NCBI RefSeq assembly: GCF_020921035.1
Contig: NC_063157.1
Span: forward strand, 4,832,501-4,896,500
Direction: 5' to 3'
DNA from: Rhodamnia argentea
Taxonomy: Eukaryota; Streptophyta; Magnoliopsida; Myrtales; Myrtaceae
DNA length: 64,000 bases
Shown here piece by piece: positions 1 through 11,417 of this stretch. A program made the translations under genes and the position numbers. The notes below the pieces were generated by a model. The model was not told the origin of the DNA and did not search any database. It saw only the letters and a program-made list of their open reading frames with translations. Position 1 is the stretch's first letter; every line of letters starts with the position of its first letter.

Positions 1-1133
1 ACAGCTATCACCAGACCTTATTCTTGCCAACTTTGGGGTTTCAACCATGAAGAGGATTATAGGCTCATAAGTAATAGATTTACTAGTTCAAAGTCAATAA
101 TAAATTAACGCTTGCTCACAAAAATGCACGAGATTAACAGCAAACAAAGTCAATAATAAATTAACGCTTGCTCACAAAAATGCACGAGATTAACAGCAAA
201 CAAGGCTGAAATCTTCCACTCCTCCCCCAACCGGGAAAAAGGGGATAGAATGCAAAAATAAGCCAGTCGTTGGCATTCAACATGAAACAGCAAGGGTAAT
301 CATCTCCGCAAATCACATCAATGCGCAGAGTTATCCTTAGGAAGGGCCATCCACATCTCAGCAAACCAAAGCAAGTACCAAACCTAACTTTTCATGGGCC
401 AGCAAAGACATATAATATCAGCAGTAGGTCACATATATGGGTATGATACTAACATACAGCCCCTTCATAAAACACCTTTGGCTCTATAATATCATAAGAT
501 CAGGTTTACGTATAAAATGAAACAGCTAAAACAGGATAATTTACATATGACAAAGGAAGCAAAACTACAACATTTTGGCATCAACTTCTTCTATTCCCCG
601 AGAACCATTGGCTTCTCAACTTTTCAATGCAAATAAATGACAGGAACCTCATTACTGGAGGTGATCAGCATTCCATGTGCTATCGATGCAAGAACTCGAG
701 AACAATGAATATCATGTATCCAAGGAGAACATAAAAGCCCAGATGAATTGCAGATTATCTAATGCAGGCACGGTGTGCAACAAAACCAAAATCAATCTAT
801 TTTAGCATGTGCACCCATCAAAGCAGCAATTCAATGATATTTCCTGTACAAAAAGAAGTAGGCAAGCAACAAAACAAAATCAATCTATTTTAGCATATAC
901 TAGTACCAAAGTAGTAATTCAAGATATTTCCTGAGCAAAAAACTAGCTTATTTTCAAACAACTCTCACGGCAAGTGAAGTTATTGAGAATATGAGACTGG
1001 CATCTAAAATTGGCCAAAAGAAACGCATGCATTGACGAGATATGACTCTTCATATTAAGTAAATAAATTAAGCTTTGGCATATATTAGACAAAGAAACTT
1101 GACATTTATTAATTGATTCAGTAATATATATAC
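1..1133 (-). other. Intron of the MCRS1-like gene (continues off left edge)
   Basis: AT-rich sequence following the GTATAT donor at the end of the exon that stops at 1134. I found no continuation of the FHA coding sequence on the minus strand here. It holds a 56-bp tandem duplication at 89-200 and nothing else recognisable. Confidence 0.55.
89..200. repeat. Perfect 56-bp tandem duplication
   Basis: The segment starting CAAAGTCAATAATAAATTAA at 89-144 is repeated without visible change at 145-200. It lies inside the intron of the MCRS1-like gene. Confidence 0.9.
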
Positions 1134-3995
1134 CTCAGGTTTTCTAATGTAATGCTTCAAGTGGCGCCCGCATAATACTGCAAGGCCACCTCGAGAAGCG
1201 ATGGCTCTCCGTATAGAAGATTGAACACATTGCTCCAATCTAACAATAGCCCTCTTAGCGTCCTCATGTGAGTACCTAGAAACTAGAGAGAAAAGAAAAC
1301 ACAATTAATTTATATCCCATACAAATCATCATCATTATACTGGATATTTGACCCTCTGACTTACTACTGTCAACTCCAATGGCAACAGTTGAATGTCATT
1401 ATTTTGGAAAATTAAAGGAATTATTGTAATTGCTAATTCTAGGATCATTAGTGAAGATGGAACATGTCATCAAATGAAGAGGAATTTGAACAGCAGGCAG
1501 TAAATGCTGATGAAGAAGTACCTTCTCTGCCGACATAGGTATCCCAATCGTTGGGACATAAATCCATGTCGAGTATCTGGAAGAATCAGGGTAAGTTCAG
1601 AAGAGATACAAGCTAGTACTATTGAAGTTTCTTCATTTTTCCCAAAAAAAACCAACAAATCATAGAATTCTACCATGGCTTCAATATCAGAAAAACAAGG
1701 AACGTCGTCTCCGCTTTCAGACTCTTCCGGATCCACGACAGAGGGACTTCCTTGTGGTTCCTGAAAATCATCTCTTGTAGGTCCTGCTCCGGCATCTAAA
1801 TGAAAAGTCATAGCATTGCATATATCAGAGGACTCTAGCTTGGTCAATGCTTCTCCATTTATGTGTAATGGTCCAGATGCTGTTATGCACGGACTCCGGT
1901 CTAAATGGGCATTGAGGGCTGGCCTGGAGACAGAATTAAGATAGTTACTGCTGGCAAATTCACATTTTACCCCAGAACTAGCAAGTGGATATTTTGGACC
2001 AAAATTTGACGACGCCTGCAGCCCCATTATCTGACAGGGCTCGGAAGATTGTGTGTGGTTCTTTTCTTTCTTTAAGAAGCTCCGTCCTTGTTCTCTGTTT
2101 CCTCGGTTAGCAGATGATAAAGAGAGGCCACTGCGTGCCTTATGACTATGGTACGATGTAGACGGGATAAAATCATCGTTGCATGGAATCTCTGGGTCTT
2201 CACTATTCAATGTGCATACCATAAGTTCCTCACGGACGTCTCCAGGAAGAGGAGGATCTGGTGCCGCTGTTGATGAAAGCTTATCGATGTCTGCACTACC
2301 ATGCTGGTACCCATGATCAACGTCTAACTTATCAACTCGGAAATCTGACGTTGGTGGAAAATTTACATCTTGACCACTAGCCAGATTTGAATTCAGTGTT
2401 TGAGTTGGACAAGGAACAGATGTATCATCTTTAACACTGCTGTTTGCATAATCCAACACCTGTAAATTAGCACTCTCGTTACAAACCTTATCTGTTGTAC
2501 CTTTCTCATCAACGTCCATTAATAGGTCATCCCCATAGCTCCATAAACATTCAGAAAAATATACAAAGTCATTTTCAGAGAGAGCAGTAGAACTCCCAAT
2601 TTGCTTGAGAGCATTTTCATCCGACAAAATTTTCTCAGAGCTGTTGTTGTGATCTGGCAAACACATGTGCTCCCTATTGAGATCATCGCAGAGTTTCATT
2701 ACCTCTTCTATAGAAGGAATCTTATCATTCATTAGGATTGCAGGTGCTGCCACATCTTCGATCGTCTTCCATATAGGTAACCTCGAATGAGGAGATGACA
2801 GTTCTATCGAGTGGTTGGACGCACCAGCACCTGGAAGCGTATGACCTGGCTCCACGTCCTCAAGAACAGCACAATCCTTTGGATGACTATTATCCACATG
2901 CGTACTTAGGGTATCTTCATGACGACCATCAGAACTTTCAGTGTCCTTTCTCACTAGTTGCTTGACTGTGAATACAGGGACCTTTTCGTTGAACTTGTTA
3001 CAGTAATCATTTCTCAAGTACCCTCCTTTTTCACTAGTTTCTTTAGCTGCAACAGAATCCATGACCAATCCAGGATTCAAAACATTTGCGTTAGGATCCT
3101 GTCCACCAAAGTGGCCTTGAATATGATTTTCATGCACAAAACTTTCATTACAGATGAAACCATTCACATCAGGTTCATCAGAGAAAATAGAATTTGCAGA
3201 CTGGCTGCAAATCTGCTTCCGCATAGCATAATATATTTTCCGAATGCTCTCGGCTTTTCGTTTACCTGAAGTTTCTGGATTTTCTTTACAACTCCCAGAT
3301 TTTTTAGCTGAAGTTTCGCACTCAATCATACGAGCAGAAGCTTCTGCAGAGATGGAAGGATCATAAAGAAGCGAATGCCACCGCTCTCTTATTTCTCCGA
3401 CGGTAAACTTTCGAGAAAACCGTACAGCTCCTTTAGCTAGTGCTTCCAGAGAAGCACCCGACTGCACATACATGGAAACAGATAACAGGCAGAGGAATAA
3501 GCATCTTCTTTTTTAAAGAAAGCATGCGTGAACTCACATGCTCGACGAATTAAAGTGCGATTATAGCTAACAAGTTCCGAACCGGACACCATCCAAATAC
3601 AATTTTCTGACAAAGCAACAACTAACCGCAAATACAATCTGAACAGCTCCATTCTCCATAATCCTCAGCACACAACATTTTACAGAAAAAGATAATACTA
3701 ATAGCAAATCCGATGCAGTCTCTGAGCCTCGCTATCCCGCAAAACTTATGACTAACTTCGTTTGAATTGCAAATAAGCTCAACCTGACACTTGCCCATGC
3801 TGCCTAACTGATGAAACAATCAAACCTCGGTTTCTACCATAGAGACACCGTTTGCTATCGCATGTCAAGACCCAAAAAGAAAAAGAAAAAAAGATGACCC
3901 ATGGAGAGGAGCCCGCGACAATTTACCTCAACAGCGTTCTTCAACAACAGATCGTCCTCAGGTATCCAACTGGGGGCTGAAGCAACCGCCGCCAT
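1134..3995 (-). CDS. MCRS1-like FHA-domain protein (5' part; 3' end outside window)
   Basis: Homologue of microspherule protein 1, a nuclear FHA protein that in animals belongs to chromatin complexes such as INO80 and NSL; the plant role is inferred. Exons on the minus strand are 3995-3927, 3461-1674, 1576-1522 and 1282-1134, all phase-consistent with GT/AG ends. Residues 1-23 include WIPEDDLLLKNAVE and residues 25-60 include GASLEALAKGAVRFSRKF and ERWHSLLYDP, the signature MCRS N-terminal domain. A 1.8-kb exon then encodes a long, acidic and serine-rich region of low conservation. The third exon gives DMDLCPNDWDTYVGRE and the fourth SHEDAKRAIVRLEQC to HLKHYIRKPE, which precede the FHA fold in this family. 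The FHA exons themselves are not visible and should lie left of position 1. The start is the ATG immediately before AAVASAPSWIPEDD; in-frame ATGs at 4034 and 4133 would add up to 46 residues. Confidence 0.85.
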
Positions 3996-4720
3996 CGCGC
4001 TCGTGATTCGAACCCCAAGCGAAATTGAACCCATATCTAACACATTGCCCTGGGTTCGAGGGCGGCGAATAGGCGAGCTAGGCGTAGCGGCGGCGGCAAA
4101 GACCGGCGGGGACTCGGAGTCGGGGAGCCGCAAAAAAGTCGAGAGCGGCGGAGATGGGGTTGCTGCTCTGGGCTGCCCGGTCGCAAGGCTGAACTCAAGA
4201 GACCACGGGAGAGGTCCGACGATGGCGGCGAGGGTTGCTCCGGCTGGAGAGTCGGACTGTGCTGTGCCAGCGAGAGACGGAGACGGAGGCCGAGGCTCGA
4301 GGTTAGAAGAGAGAGGAGAGGTTTCGGTTTCGGTTTCGCCCTTTTTGATTTTGGATTTTTTGGAGTCTATTCTATTTTGTCATGTATAATCTACATTCGG
4401 TTGATTACTCTATGCTAATTAACATGTTTGCATAAGACTTGAATTGCATATTATCGTCACAACTCCCCAAAAAAAATTATAAAACAAAATTGCAATTCAA
4501 CCTACATGTCGACATTTTTTTATTTTTTGATAATCCAAGATCCGTAGGTCGTAATCGGGCCAACTCACCACTACCCGAAGGGCGGCGAAGACCCTTTCCG
4601 ACACATGTCGACACTTTAGATAAAGCACAAAGTGAAAAATAAAATTCTTTCCAAACACGAATGATGCGTACTTTTATTTATATTTTCGCCTTTTGACAAG
4701 TAATTTGCATGTCAATCTAA
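3996..4720. other. 5' leader of MCRS1-like gene and upstream intergenic DNA
   Basis: From 3996 to about 4340 the DNA is GC-rich and purine-rich on the plus strand, that is CT-rich on the minus strand, as expected for a minus-strand 5' leader and core promoter. It turns AT-rich after about 4340. No ORF with recognisable similarity. Confidence 0.45.
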
Positions 4721-5611
4721 GGGCCTGCATGGTAACCATTCTCATTCTCTGATTCTCATCCCAGAACAGTAAAAAATGAGAATGCTGTTTGGTAACGTAA
4801 ATAATTCTGATTCTGATTCTGTTCCTAGAATCAATTTTGGAGAATCGGAATCGGTTTTAAAGTAAAATCCCGAAGCAAAAAAAAGTTACTTCTGGAAAAA
4901 GAATGACTTTTGAAAATAGCAAACAGAATGAAGTCTCACATCTCTCACTTTTTCCTTGTAATTTTCTCGTCATTTTTCCCATCTACCTAATAAAAATAAA
5001 ATAAAATAAAATAAAATAAAATGAAATGAAATGAAATAAAAATAAAAAATAAAAAATAATTTTTTTTAAAAAATAACAAAAAATTTAGAAAATCCTAAAA
5101 AATAGAAAAAGCTTAGATTATGCTAGTTTGACCTTATTTTCATAAAGTTGGGCCTAAATTTCATAAATTTCATAGATTTCACTTTTCTACAAAGAATATT
5201 GCATAGGGTGAGGGCATCCAACATGCATATCGGTAGCCGTGCGTCACAAGATGTTTCTATGTATTTAGAAAACGCAACATTTAAAGAACTTTAAACATCA
5301 TGTATTAAAATTTGTATTTCATTCATGACATGCTAAAAAATAATGTATTTTAAATTATTTGAGTGTGCATTGAAAATTAGTCTTTAATTTAGAATGAAAT
5401 TTTATAAATTAACCGCATAGTTATTTGACTTAAATGAAAAAAATAGGGAAAGAATCATTTTTTTGAAACATAAATTTTGTGCAATTATCAAACACATTCT
5501 GATTCTCTAAAACTTATTCAATATGAGAATCAAAAAATTCATTTGAACCGGAATCGGTTTTTCCGGATCAGAATGAGAATCAGAGAATGAGAATGGTTGC
5601 CATGCGAGCCC
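4721..5611 (+). mobile_element. PIF/Harbinger (Tourist-like) MITE, family A copy 1
   Basis: An 891-bp element with terminal inverted repeats of about 40 bp: the left end starts GGGCCTGCATGGTAACCATT and the right end, read on the minus strand, starts GGGCTCGCATGGCAACCATT; both continue CTCATTCTCTGATTCTCAT. It is flanked by TAA at 4718-4720 and 5612-5614. The 3-bp T(A/T)A duplication and the GGGCC ends are typical of PIF/Harbinger elements. There is no transposase ORF, so it is non-autonomous. A second copy in the opposite orientation lies at 8646-9610. Confidence 0.88.
4988..5058. repeat. (AAAAT)n/(GAAAT)n microsatellite inside the MITE
   Basis: A run of ATAAA/AAAAT-type pentamers drifting into GAAAT units. 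The matching part of the other family A copy (near 9200-9225) carries only a short A-rich stretch, so this repeat expanded after the copies separated. Confidence 0.8.
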
Positions 5612-5614
5612 TAA

Positions 5615-6426
5615 GCGTCAAAATATTTTTATTTATATTTTTGATATTTAAAAAAGCCGAAAAAGATGGCGACGCGGCGACTTACGAGCCTACTTAGCCC
5701 CGGCCCGAGCCACAAGAGCCAAATGATTTCTCGTGCAGGTTTGGTTGCTGGCCGAGTAAGAGTTCAATCTGACTCGGAGATTTTACATAAAAGAATTTTA
5801 CGGTGGGTGAGCTAGAACAAATATATATTTAGGTTGAACCTTAAGGTTCACCCAATAGTTACCTTTGTGCGCCTATGTGATTAGAAGAAAGTTAAAAAAA
5901 AAAAAAGTAAAACTTCAATTTAAAAAAACATGGATCTGTTAATTAGTTTATAATCTAAATAATGCTAGATATACTAATGGATTTACTAAATGATCTGGTC
6001 TGTGATTTGCTAGACCTGTTAATTAAAATAATCGCCTGATGTTTTGTCACGTCTTTAGTAAACTCATTTTAACTATACGAGTATTAGTATCTCTAGCAAT
6101 ACTGAGAAACCGATTTACGTTCTCTCTTTTACCTAGCACACTAGCAATTGTGCATCGACCGGACCAGGTTTTTCTCTCTGACTGAATAGTCTACTGGTTG
6201 AATCGAATCGATTAATAACCCGAGAACCGGAAGGTAACCGGAAGGTAAGCCGGTTCATTGACCGGTCCAGGTTAAAAATTACTGATATTTTCTATCCCTC
6301 CTCCCAGGTGGCCAACCAATAGGACCGTTCCACGTGTCTCCGTCATTCATCACTTTCTTCGGGAGATAAGAGAGAGAGAGAGGCAGAGAGAAGAAACCTC
6401 CCAATCCCTGCGGCGCCGTCGATTGC
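5615..6426. other. Intergenic DNA and promoter side of the oxidoreductase-like gene
   Basis: AT-rich to about 6280 without a recognisable gene. A short motif, CCGGAAGGTAA, is tandemly repeated near 6225-6250. A GA-rich leader at about 6368-6393 precedes the first ATG of the next gene. Confidence 0.4.
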
Positions 6427-6894
6427 ATGGAAACATCTCTTCGGTTCCACCACGAACACCGCCTTCCGACCCCAACAGTCCACGCGCCGCCGCGATCAAT
6501 CAACCGCCGACCGCTACCCCAAGGACATGTTGATCGCGCCATGGTGAGAGCCGATCTGAACATGAGACGAGCATGCGCTCATCTGCGCTTCGCCATCTGC
6601 AACCGCAGGTCCCGAGATGGAAGGTCGATTTTCGCCTGCCACACGCCGACCAGTAGCGATCGGTCGCTACGTTCCACGACGGAAGCGAGCGCGAATAAAG
6701 CAGTAAAGAGGGAGGAGGTGGAGGACGAGAAGAGGTCGGCACCTCCGCCGCCGCCGGAGATGCCCTCGCCAGGAGATTGTTGCGGCAGCGGGTGCGTGAG
6801 GTGCGTGTGGGACGTGTATTACGAGGAGCTCGAGGCTTACAACCATAGCCTGCGCAAAGATGAAGGATCTGGTTCCAATTCCAACCCGTCTTGA
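6427..6894 (+). CDS. Oxidoreductase-like (OXLD1/UPF0651 type) small protein
   Basis: Single-exon ORF of 155 codons. Residues 105-138 carry a proline run followed by EMPSPGDCCGSGCVRCVWDV and YYEELEAYN, the hallmark of the oxidoreductase-like domain (Pfam PF09791), with cysteines at 118, 119, 123 and 126. Known members are small, often mitochondrial proteins (OXLD1 in animals); the biochemical function is not established. The N-terminal 90 residues are rich in Arg, Ser and Ala with few acidic residues, consistent with an organelle presequence, especially from Met46 (MRRACAHLRFAICNRR). The start could be Met1 (6427), Met39 (6541) or Met46 (6562). The gene sits between two facing MITE copies and is divergent from the MCRS1-like gene. 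The C-terminal tail is Ser/Asn-rich and unconserved. Confidence 0.82.
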   Translation: METSLRFHHEHRLPTPTVHAPPRSINRRPLPQGHVDRAMVRADLNMRRACAHLRFAICNRRSRDGRSIFACHTPTSSDRSLRSTTEASANKAVKREEVEDEKRSAPPPPPEMPSPGDCCGSGCVRCVWDVYYEELEAYNHSLRKDEGSGSNSNPS

Positions 6895-8645
6895 CATTTG
6901 ATGTGGGGATTCGTCTCAATGGGATTCATGGGTTGACTCAATTGATTTGGGGCTTTTCGGGTGTTGCTGTTACCGGAGATTCTTTCGTTGTTGCATATTA
7001 GCTTCGCTTATTTAGCGAAAAATAAATAATTTATAAAAATATCTTTTTCGAAATATTTAGCCGATGAAAATTATCCTCGTTAGCAATGACAAATCCCAAG
7101 CATCTTCTATATGAAATGGAGCTAGCAAGAAAGAGTTTGGCGGAAACGGTACACAATAAATATAAAAGACTACAACTATTTGATTGTGGTAAAAAGTTGC
7201 GATCGCTCATTTTGTTTTTGGATTTTTCTTGATAATTCATTCGTAAACTTTTCTGGAGAATAACTAGGTTTTCTATGGAAAAATAAATAAAAAAATCTCT
7301 CTTCGAGAAATCTAATGCGTACAGCAGTAAAATCTAACAAAGAAAAATGGCAGGTTTATTTGTGTAGAAATACGGAAATATTAAATGAAAAGGAAAAGTG
7401 AATAAATTCGGGATCCGCGGTTTTAAAGATGTTTTGTATGGGAATTATTGCTCCGGCCAAATTTTTCAATAACGAGTTTACAGAAAAAAGCACTAAAAAA
7501 AGGGGGAAAAAATGAAGCATATCCTCCAAAATAACCACTTCATCCCTTCCTTGCGGGCTTTAGTAGTCGGAATAAGTAGCGGCGAGCAGTTTCAAGTTCC
7601 GTACAAGTTCCACCTAAAACCTAAAAATGAAATCTACTCGGGCGAAATATGTAATGACCTGAATTTTTGCTTGGTTAAAACTAGGAATGGATAATTCATG
7701 AGGACGTGATCTAGTGACGTTTATTTTGGATATTTGTACCGTCGGTGTAGCGGACTCAATAAATCGACGGGCGCGATGGAAATGCAAGTTAGGGGCCGTC
7801 AATTGCCGTTGCTCGCCTTAGGATTTCTCGAAACGGTCCGGCGCGAAATTAGTTCGCGATTGAAACCGCGAAGCAAACGCCTCTCATCCCTCCACTATTA
7901 ATAGCCACTACACTCTCTTCCCCCGCCTGAGCTCCCTCTCTTCCCCTCGTTCCCTTCACACAACCGAGAATTGCAAGGTCGATCGGGGTCGTCGGCATCG
8001 AGACGATGCGATTTGAAGAGAGACCGCACTTAGGCATTCCGTTATGGGTCGCGGAAGTAGTCGGTGAAGGTAAAAGTAAAAGTATTTAGGCACACAAACA
8101 AATAAGAAACAACGATAAAGTAAAAGCATCGATCATAAATATCATCAAAAACGAAAGTTCGGACTAGTGGTTCCGGATTACATACTCATCATTGAACGCC
8201 ACGGAATACCACAAGGTTACACAAAGATACATACCGAGAAAAACATGAAAACCTGGAACCCGCTCGTTGGAATATGTTTTTCAATTTTCTAAACCCGGAA
8301 TCTACCTTGCATACGTGGAAACTTGGAACTGGACGGGATCCTCGCGGGTCTGATTTCGGGTTTCGGGTTTTACCATAGAACCATGCGCACTTTTTAGGAA
8401 CAAGTATCTCGACGGCACTTGTTAATAATCCAAATAATAAGATAATGTCATTTTAAATATGTCTTTTTTTCAAGTATTGTGGGTATTTGTTGAGATGCAA
8501 ATCAATATATTTCGTTATTAGCTTTGATAAGAAAGTGTCCGCATCATCCACATCATTGATGCATGTAGACCTTAGTTCTGCAATTTGTCTCTTAATACTG
8601 CACGAGATAGAGGATCTTTGTGAGCTGCTTTTGCGCCGCTCCTTA
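6895..8645. other. Intergenic DNA between the two family A MITEs
   Basis: The 3' flank of the oxidoreductase-like gene followed by about 1.7 kb without recognisable coding sequence. At 7900-8040 there is a short CT-rich, GC-richer stretch that looks like a plant promoter or 5' leader, followed by an ORF of fewer than 30 codons that I cannot identify. The segment at 8160-8400 has many GGTTTCGGGTTTT-like and GGAACC-like motifs that suggest an old repeat, unassigned. Confidence 0.35.
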
Positions 8646-9610
8646 GGGCCTGCATAGTAACCATTCTCATTCTCTGATTCTCATTCTGATCCGGAAAAAC
8701 TAATTCTGGTTCAAATGAATTTTTTGATTCTATTCTTGAATGAGTTTTAGAGAATCAGAACGTGTTTGATAACTGCACAAAATTTATGTTTCAAAAAAAT
8801 GATTCATTCCCTATTTTTTTCATTTAAGTCAAATAACTACGCAGTTAATTTATAAAATTTAATCCTAAATTAAAGACTAATTTTCAATGTACACTCAAAT
8901 GATTTAAAATACATTATTTTTTAGCATATCATGAATGGAATACAAATTTTAATACATGATGTTTAAAGTTCTTTAAATGTTGCTTTTTCTAAATACATAG
9001 AAGCATCTTGTGACGCACGGCTACCAGTATGCATGTTGGATGCCCTCATCCTCTACAATATTCTTTGGAGGAGAGTGAAATCTATGAAATTTATGAAATT
9101 TAGGCCCAACTTTATGAAAATAAGGTCAAACTAGCATAATCTAAGCTTTTTCTATTTTTTTAGGATTTTCTAAATTTTTTGTTATTTTTTAAAAATTCTA
9201 TTTTTATTTTTATTAGGTAGAGGGGAAAAAATGACGAGAAAATTACAAGGAAAAAGTAAGAAATGTGATACTTCATTCTGTTTGCTATTTTCAAAAGTCA
9301 TTCTTTTTCCAAAAGTAACTTTTTTTTTGCTTCGCATTTTATTCTAAAATTGATTTCGATTCTCCAAAACCGATTCTGGGAACGTAATCAGAATCAGAAT
9401 TATTTACGTTACCAAACAGCATTCTCATTTTTCACTGTTCTGGAATGAGAATCAAAGAATGAGAATGGTTACCATGCGAGCCCTAATTCTCCAAAACCGA
9501 TTCTGGGAACGTAATCAGAATCAGAATTATTTACGTTACCAAACAACATTCTCATTTTTTACTGTTCTGGGATGAGAATCAGAAAATGAGAATTGCTACT
9601 ACGCATGCCC
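8646..9610 (-). mobile_element. PIF/Harbinger (Tourist-like) MITE, family A copy 2, with duplicated terminus
   Basis: This is the reverse complement of the 4721-5611 element: GGGCCTGCATAGTAACCATT at the left end and the same internal landmarks in reversed order. Flanks are TTA at 8643-8645 and 9611-9613, a perfect 3-bp target-site duplication. The right terminal 123 bp occur twice in tandem, at 9361-9483 and 9488-9610, about 90% alike; the outer copy is the one that abuts the target duplication. No transposase ORF. Confidence 0.85.
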
Positions 9611-9660
9611 TTAACGTACTATATCTGTGATTTACAAAAAAAAAGGCTCTATATGCGGTG

Positions 9661-9682
9661 GGGCCCGGCCCGGCCCGGCCCG
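9661..9682. repeat. GGCCC tandem repeat upstream of the glutaredoxin gene
   Basis: Four GGCCC units in a row, about 200 bp before the glutaredoxin ATG. GGCCC/TGGGCC-type elements occur in plant promoters, so this may be a proximal promoter feature, but that is inference. Confidence 0.5.
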
Positions 9683-9878
9683 ATAGGAGTGGCCCGCCCA
9701 TCTGAAGAGCGAGCCCCGAGCTGTGCTACGGCGGGCTAGTCGGGCCTGTTAGGTTTTTCAAAAAACGTGGGGTGCGCACTTGGCAGTTTGCAGTTCACAC
9801 GGAGCTCACAAGAAGCAGAAGAAAACCAGACGAGCGAAGCATCTCCAACCTCCTCCTGCTCCAGCGAAGAAGAAGAAG

Positions 9879-11332
9879 ATGATTGGCAGCTACCAGCGGA
9901 GAGCTCGCCTTCTTCTCCTGGGGCTGATGGCGGTTCTCCTGTCTCTCGGAGTCGCTCCGAAGGAGGCCACTGCCTCGACTTCATCGTCGGCCTTCGTGCA
10001 GAACGCCATCTATTCCAACAAGATCGCCATCTTCTCCAAATCCTACTGCCCGTACTCTCTCTCTCTCTCTCCCTCCCTCCCCTGTTCATTAACTCGATTG
10101 TGGACCTTTTCTTGAACCGATCAGCAACAGGATTAGGTTTTTTTTTTCTTCGGTAGCCTATTTTGATCCATGCTCGTTGATCCCGGAATTGGATTGCTTC
10201 CCCTGAATTGTTGACCTAGCTTTGAATGATTGTGCCCATTTTTTTTAATCTCGCCCTTTATGTCGAGGTGCTGCTTTTAGCATGTTCACTCCATCCTCCA
10301 CGGACCCGTTGACTTGGTGCTGAAATTTGTCATGTAAACTGTGGCTCTTCTGGAAGGACACGGTAGAAGTCTGTCCAACTCTTGAGGATTGTTCGAATAG
10401 GTATAGGATCGCAAATCAATATCGAAGAAGCTTGTGGAAGATGCCTATATGGTTAAAGGGCTTTGACCATTTTGGGAGGGCATCTTGTGATGTGATAAAT
10501 GGTTCTTTAGAGAAGTTGTAAGTTGTATCGATAGCTCAATTGCCAATATGTTGCCCAGAATTCTCAGTGCACATGTAAATCATCTACTTTGCCCTTTGCA
10601 CCTTATTTTGACTCTTCAGGGAACTCAAATCCGATTCGTTCGTTTGAGTGTGCTTTGACATACTCCTCTTCGTAGTGCTTGTGGCAATGTGGACTGGGGG
10701 CTACATAGAAAGCGTCAGCAGCTGCCGTTCTAATTGAAGTGCTCTTTTAGGCAGTTTTTAGTCCTTCTTTTGTAGAAATTGGTTGAGAAAGAGCTTGTTG
10801 GATTGTTAAGTTGGTAGAAGTAACAGAGCAGAGCTATTTGGAAAAGAAAGGGTTGGACTCCTGAAAAACGTATCTTTCAAGTAATTCTTATATTTGGAAG
10901 CAGTTTTGGACTTTCAGGCTCAATACGTATAGCACCAGGAACAAAACTACAGCATCTTAGGATGCCTCTAAAGTCTCTATAATTGGACGCCTCGTCAATC
11001 TGACAGTTTCTGGTGTTCATGAGCTGAAATTCTGCTGACTTCTGTTGTTTTGACTTAAAAGAATGATGGGTCAAAGATTTACAACAAGAGGATCAGCTGT
11101 CTCTGTGCTGAACGAGTTGTCCTTCTAACCATTATAAATCATATAAATGCCATTCAGAATTGCATGTTACCTCTTTTTGCTAAGTGGGTGTGGCCGAATG
11201 AGTTTGCTGGCTGGGGAAAAGTTTTTGCATTGCACATCGGTACCGTTTCTGCATGAACACGCACAATGTGCATTCCGCAAGTATATCAAGTTATTAATCT
11301 GCTGACAGTTCCTTCTTTTTGTTTAGATGCCT

Positions 11333-11417
<85 letters not shown>

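Noticed and set aside
8160-8400. Possible remnant of an LTR-type element
   Set aside because: Only short suggestive motifs; no paired ends or coding parts could be recognised, so no element is called.
9780-9878. N-terminal extension of the glutaredoxin
   Set aside because: The frame opens with TTG, not ATG; the first in-frame ATG (9879) gives a proper signal-anchor N-terminus.
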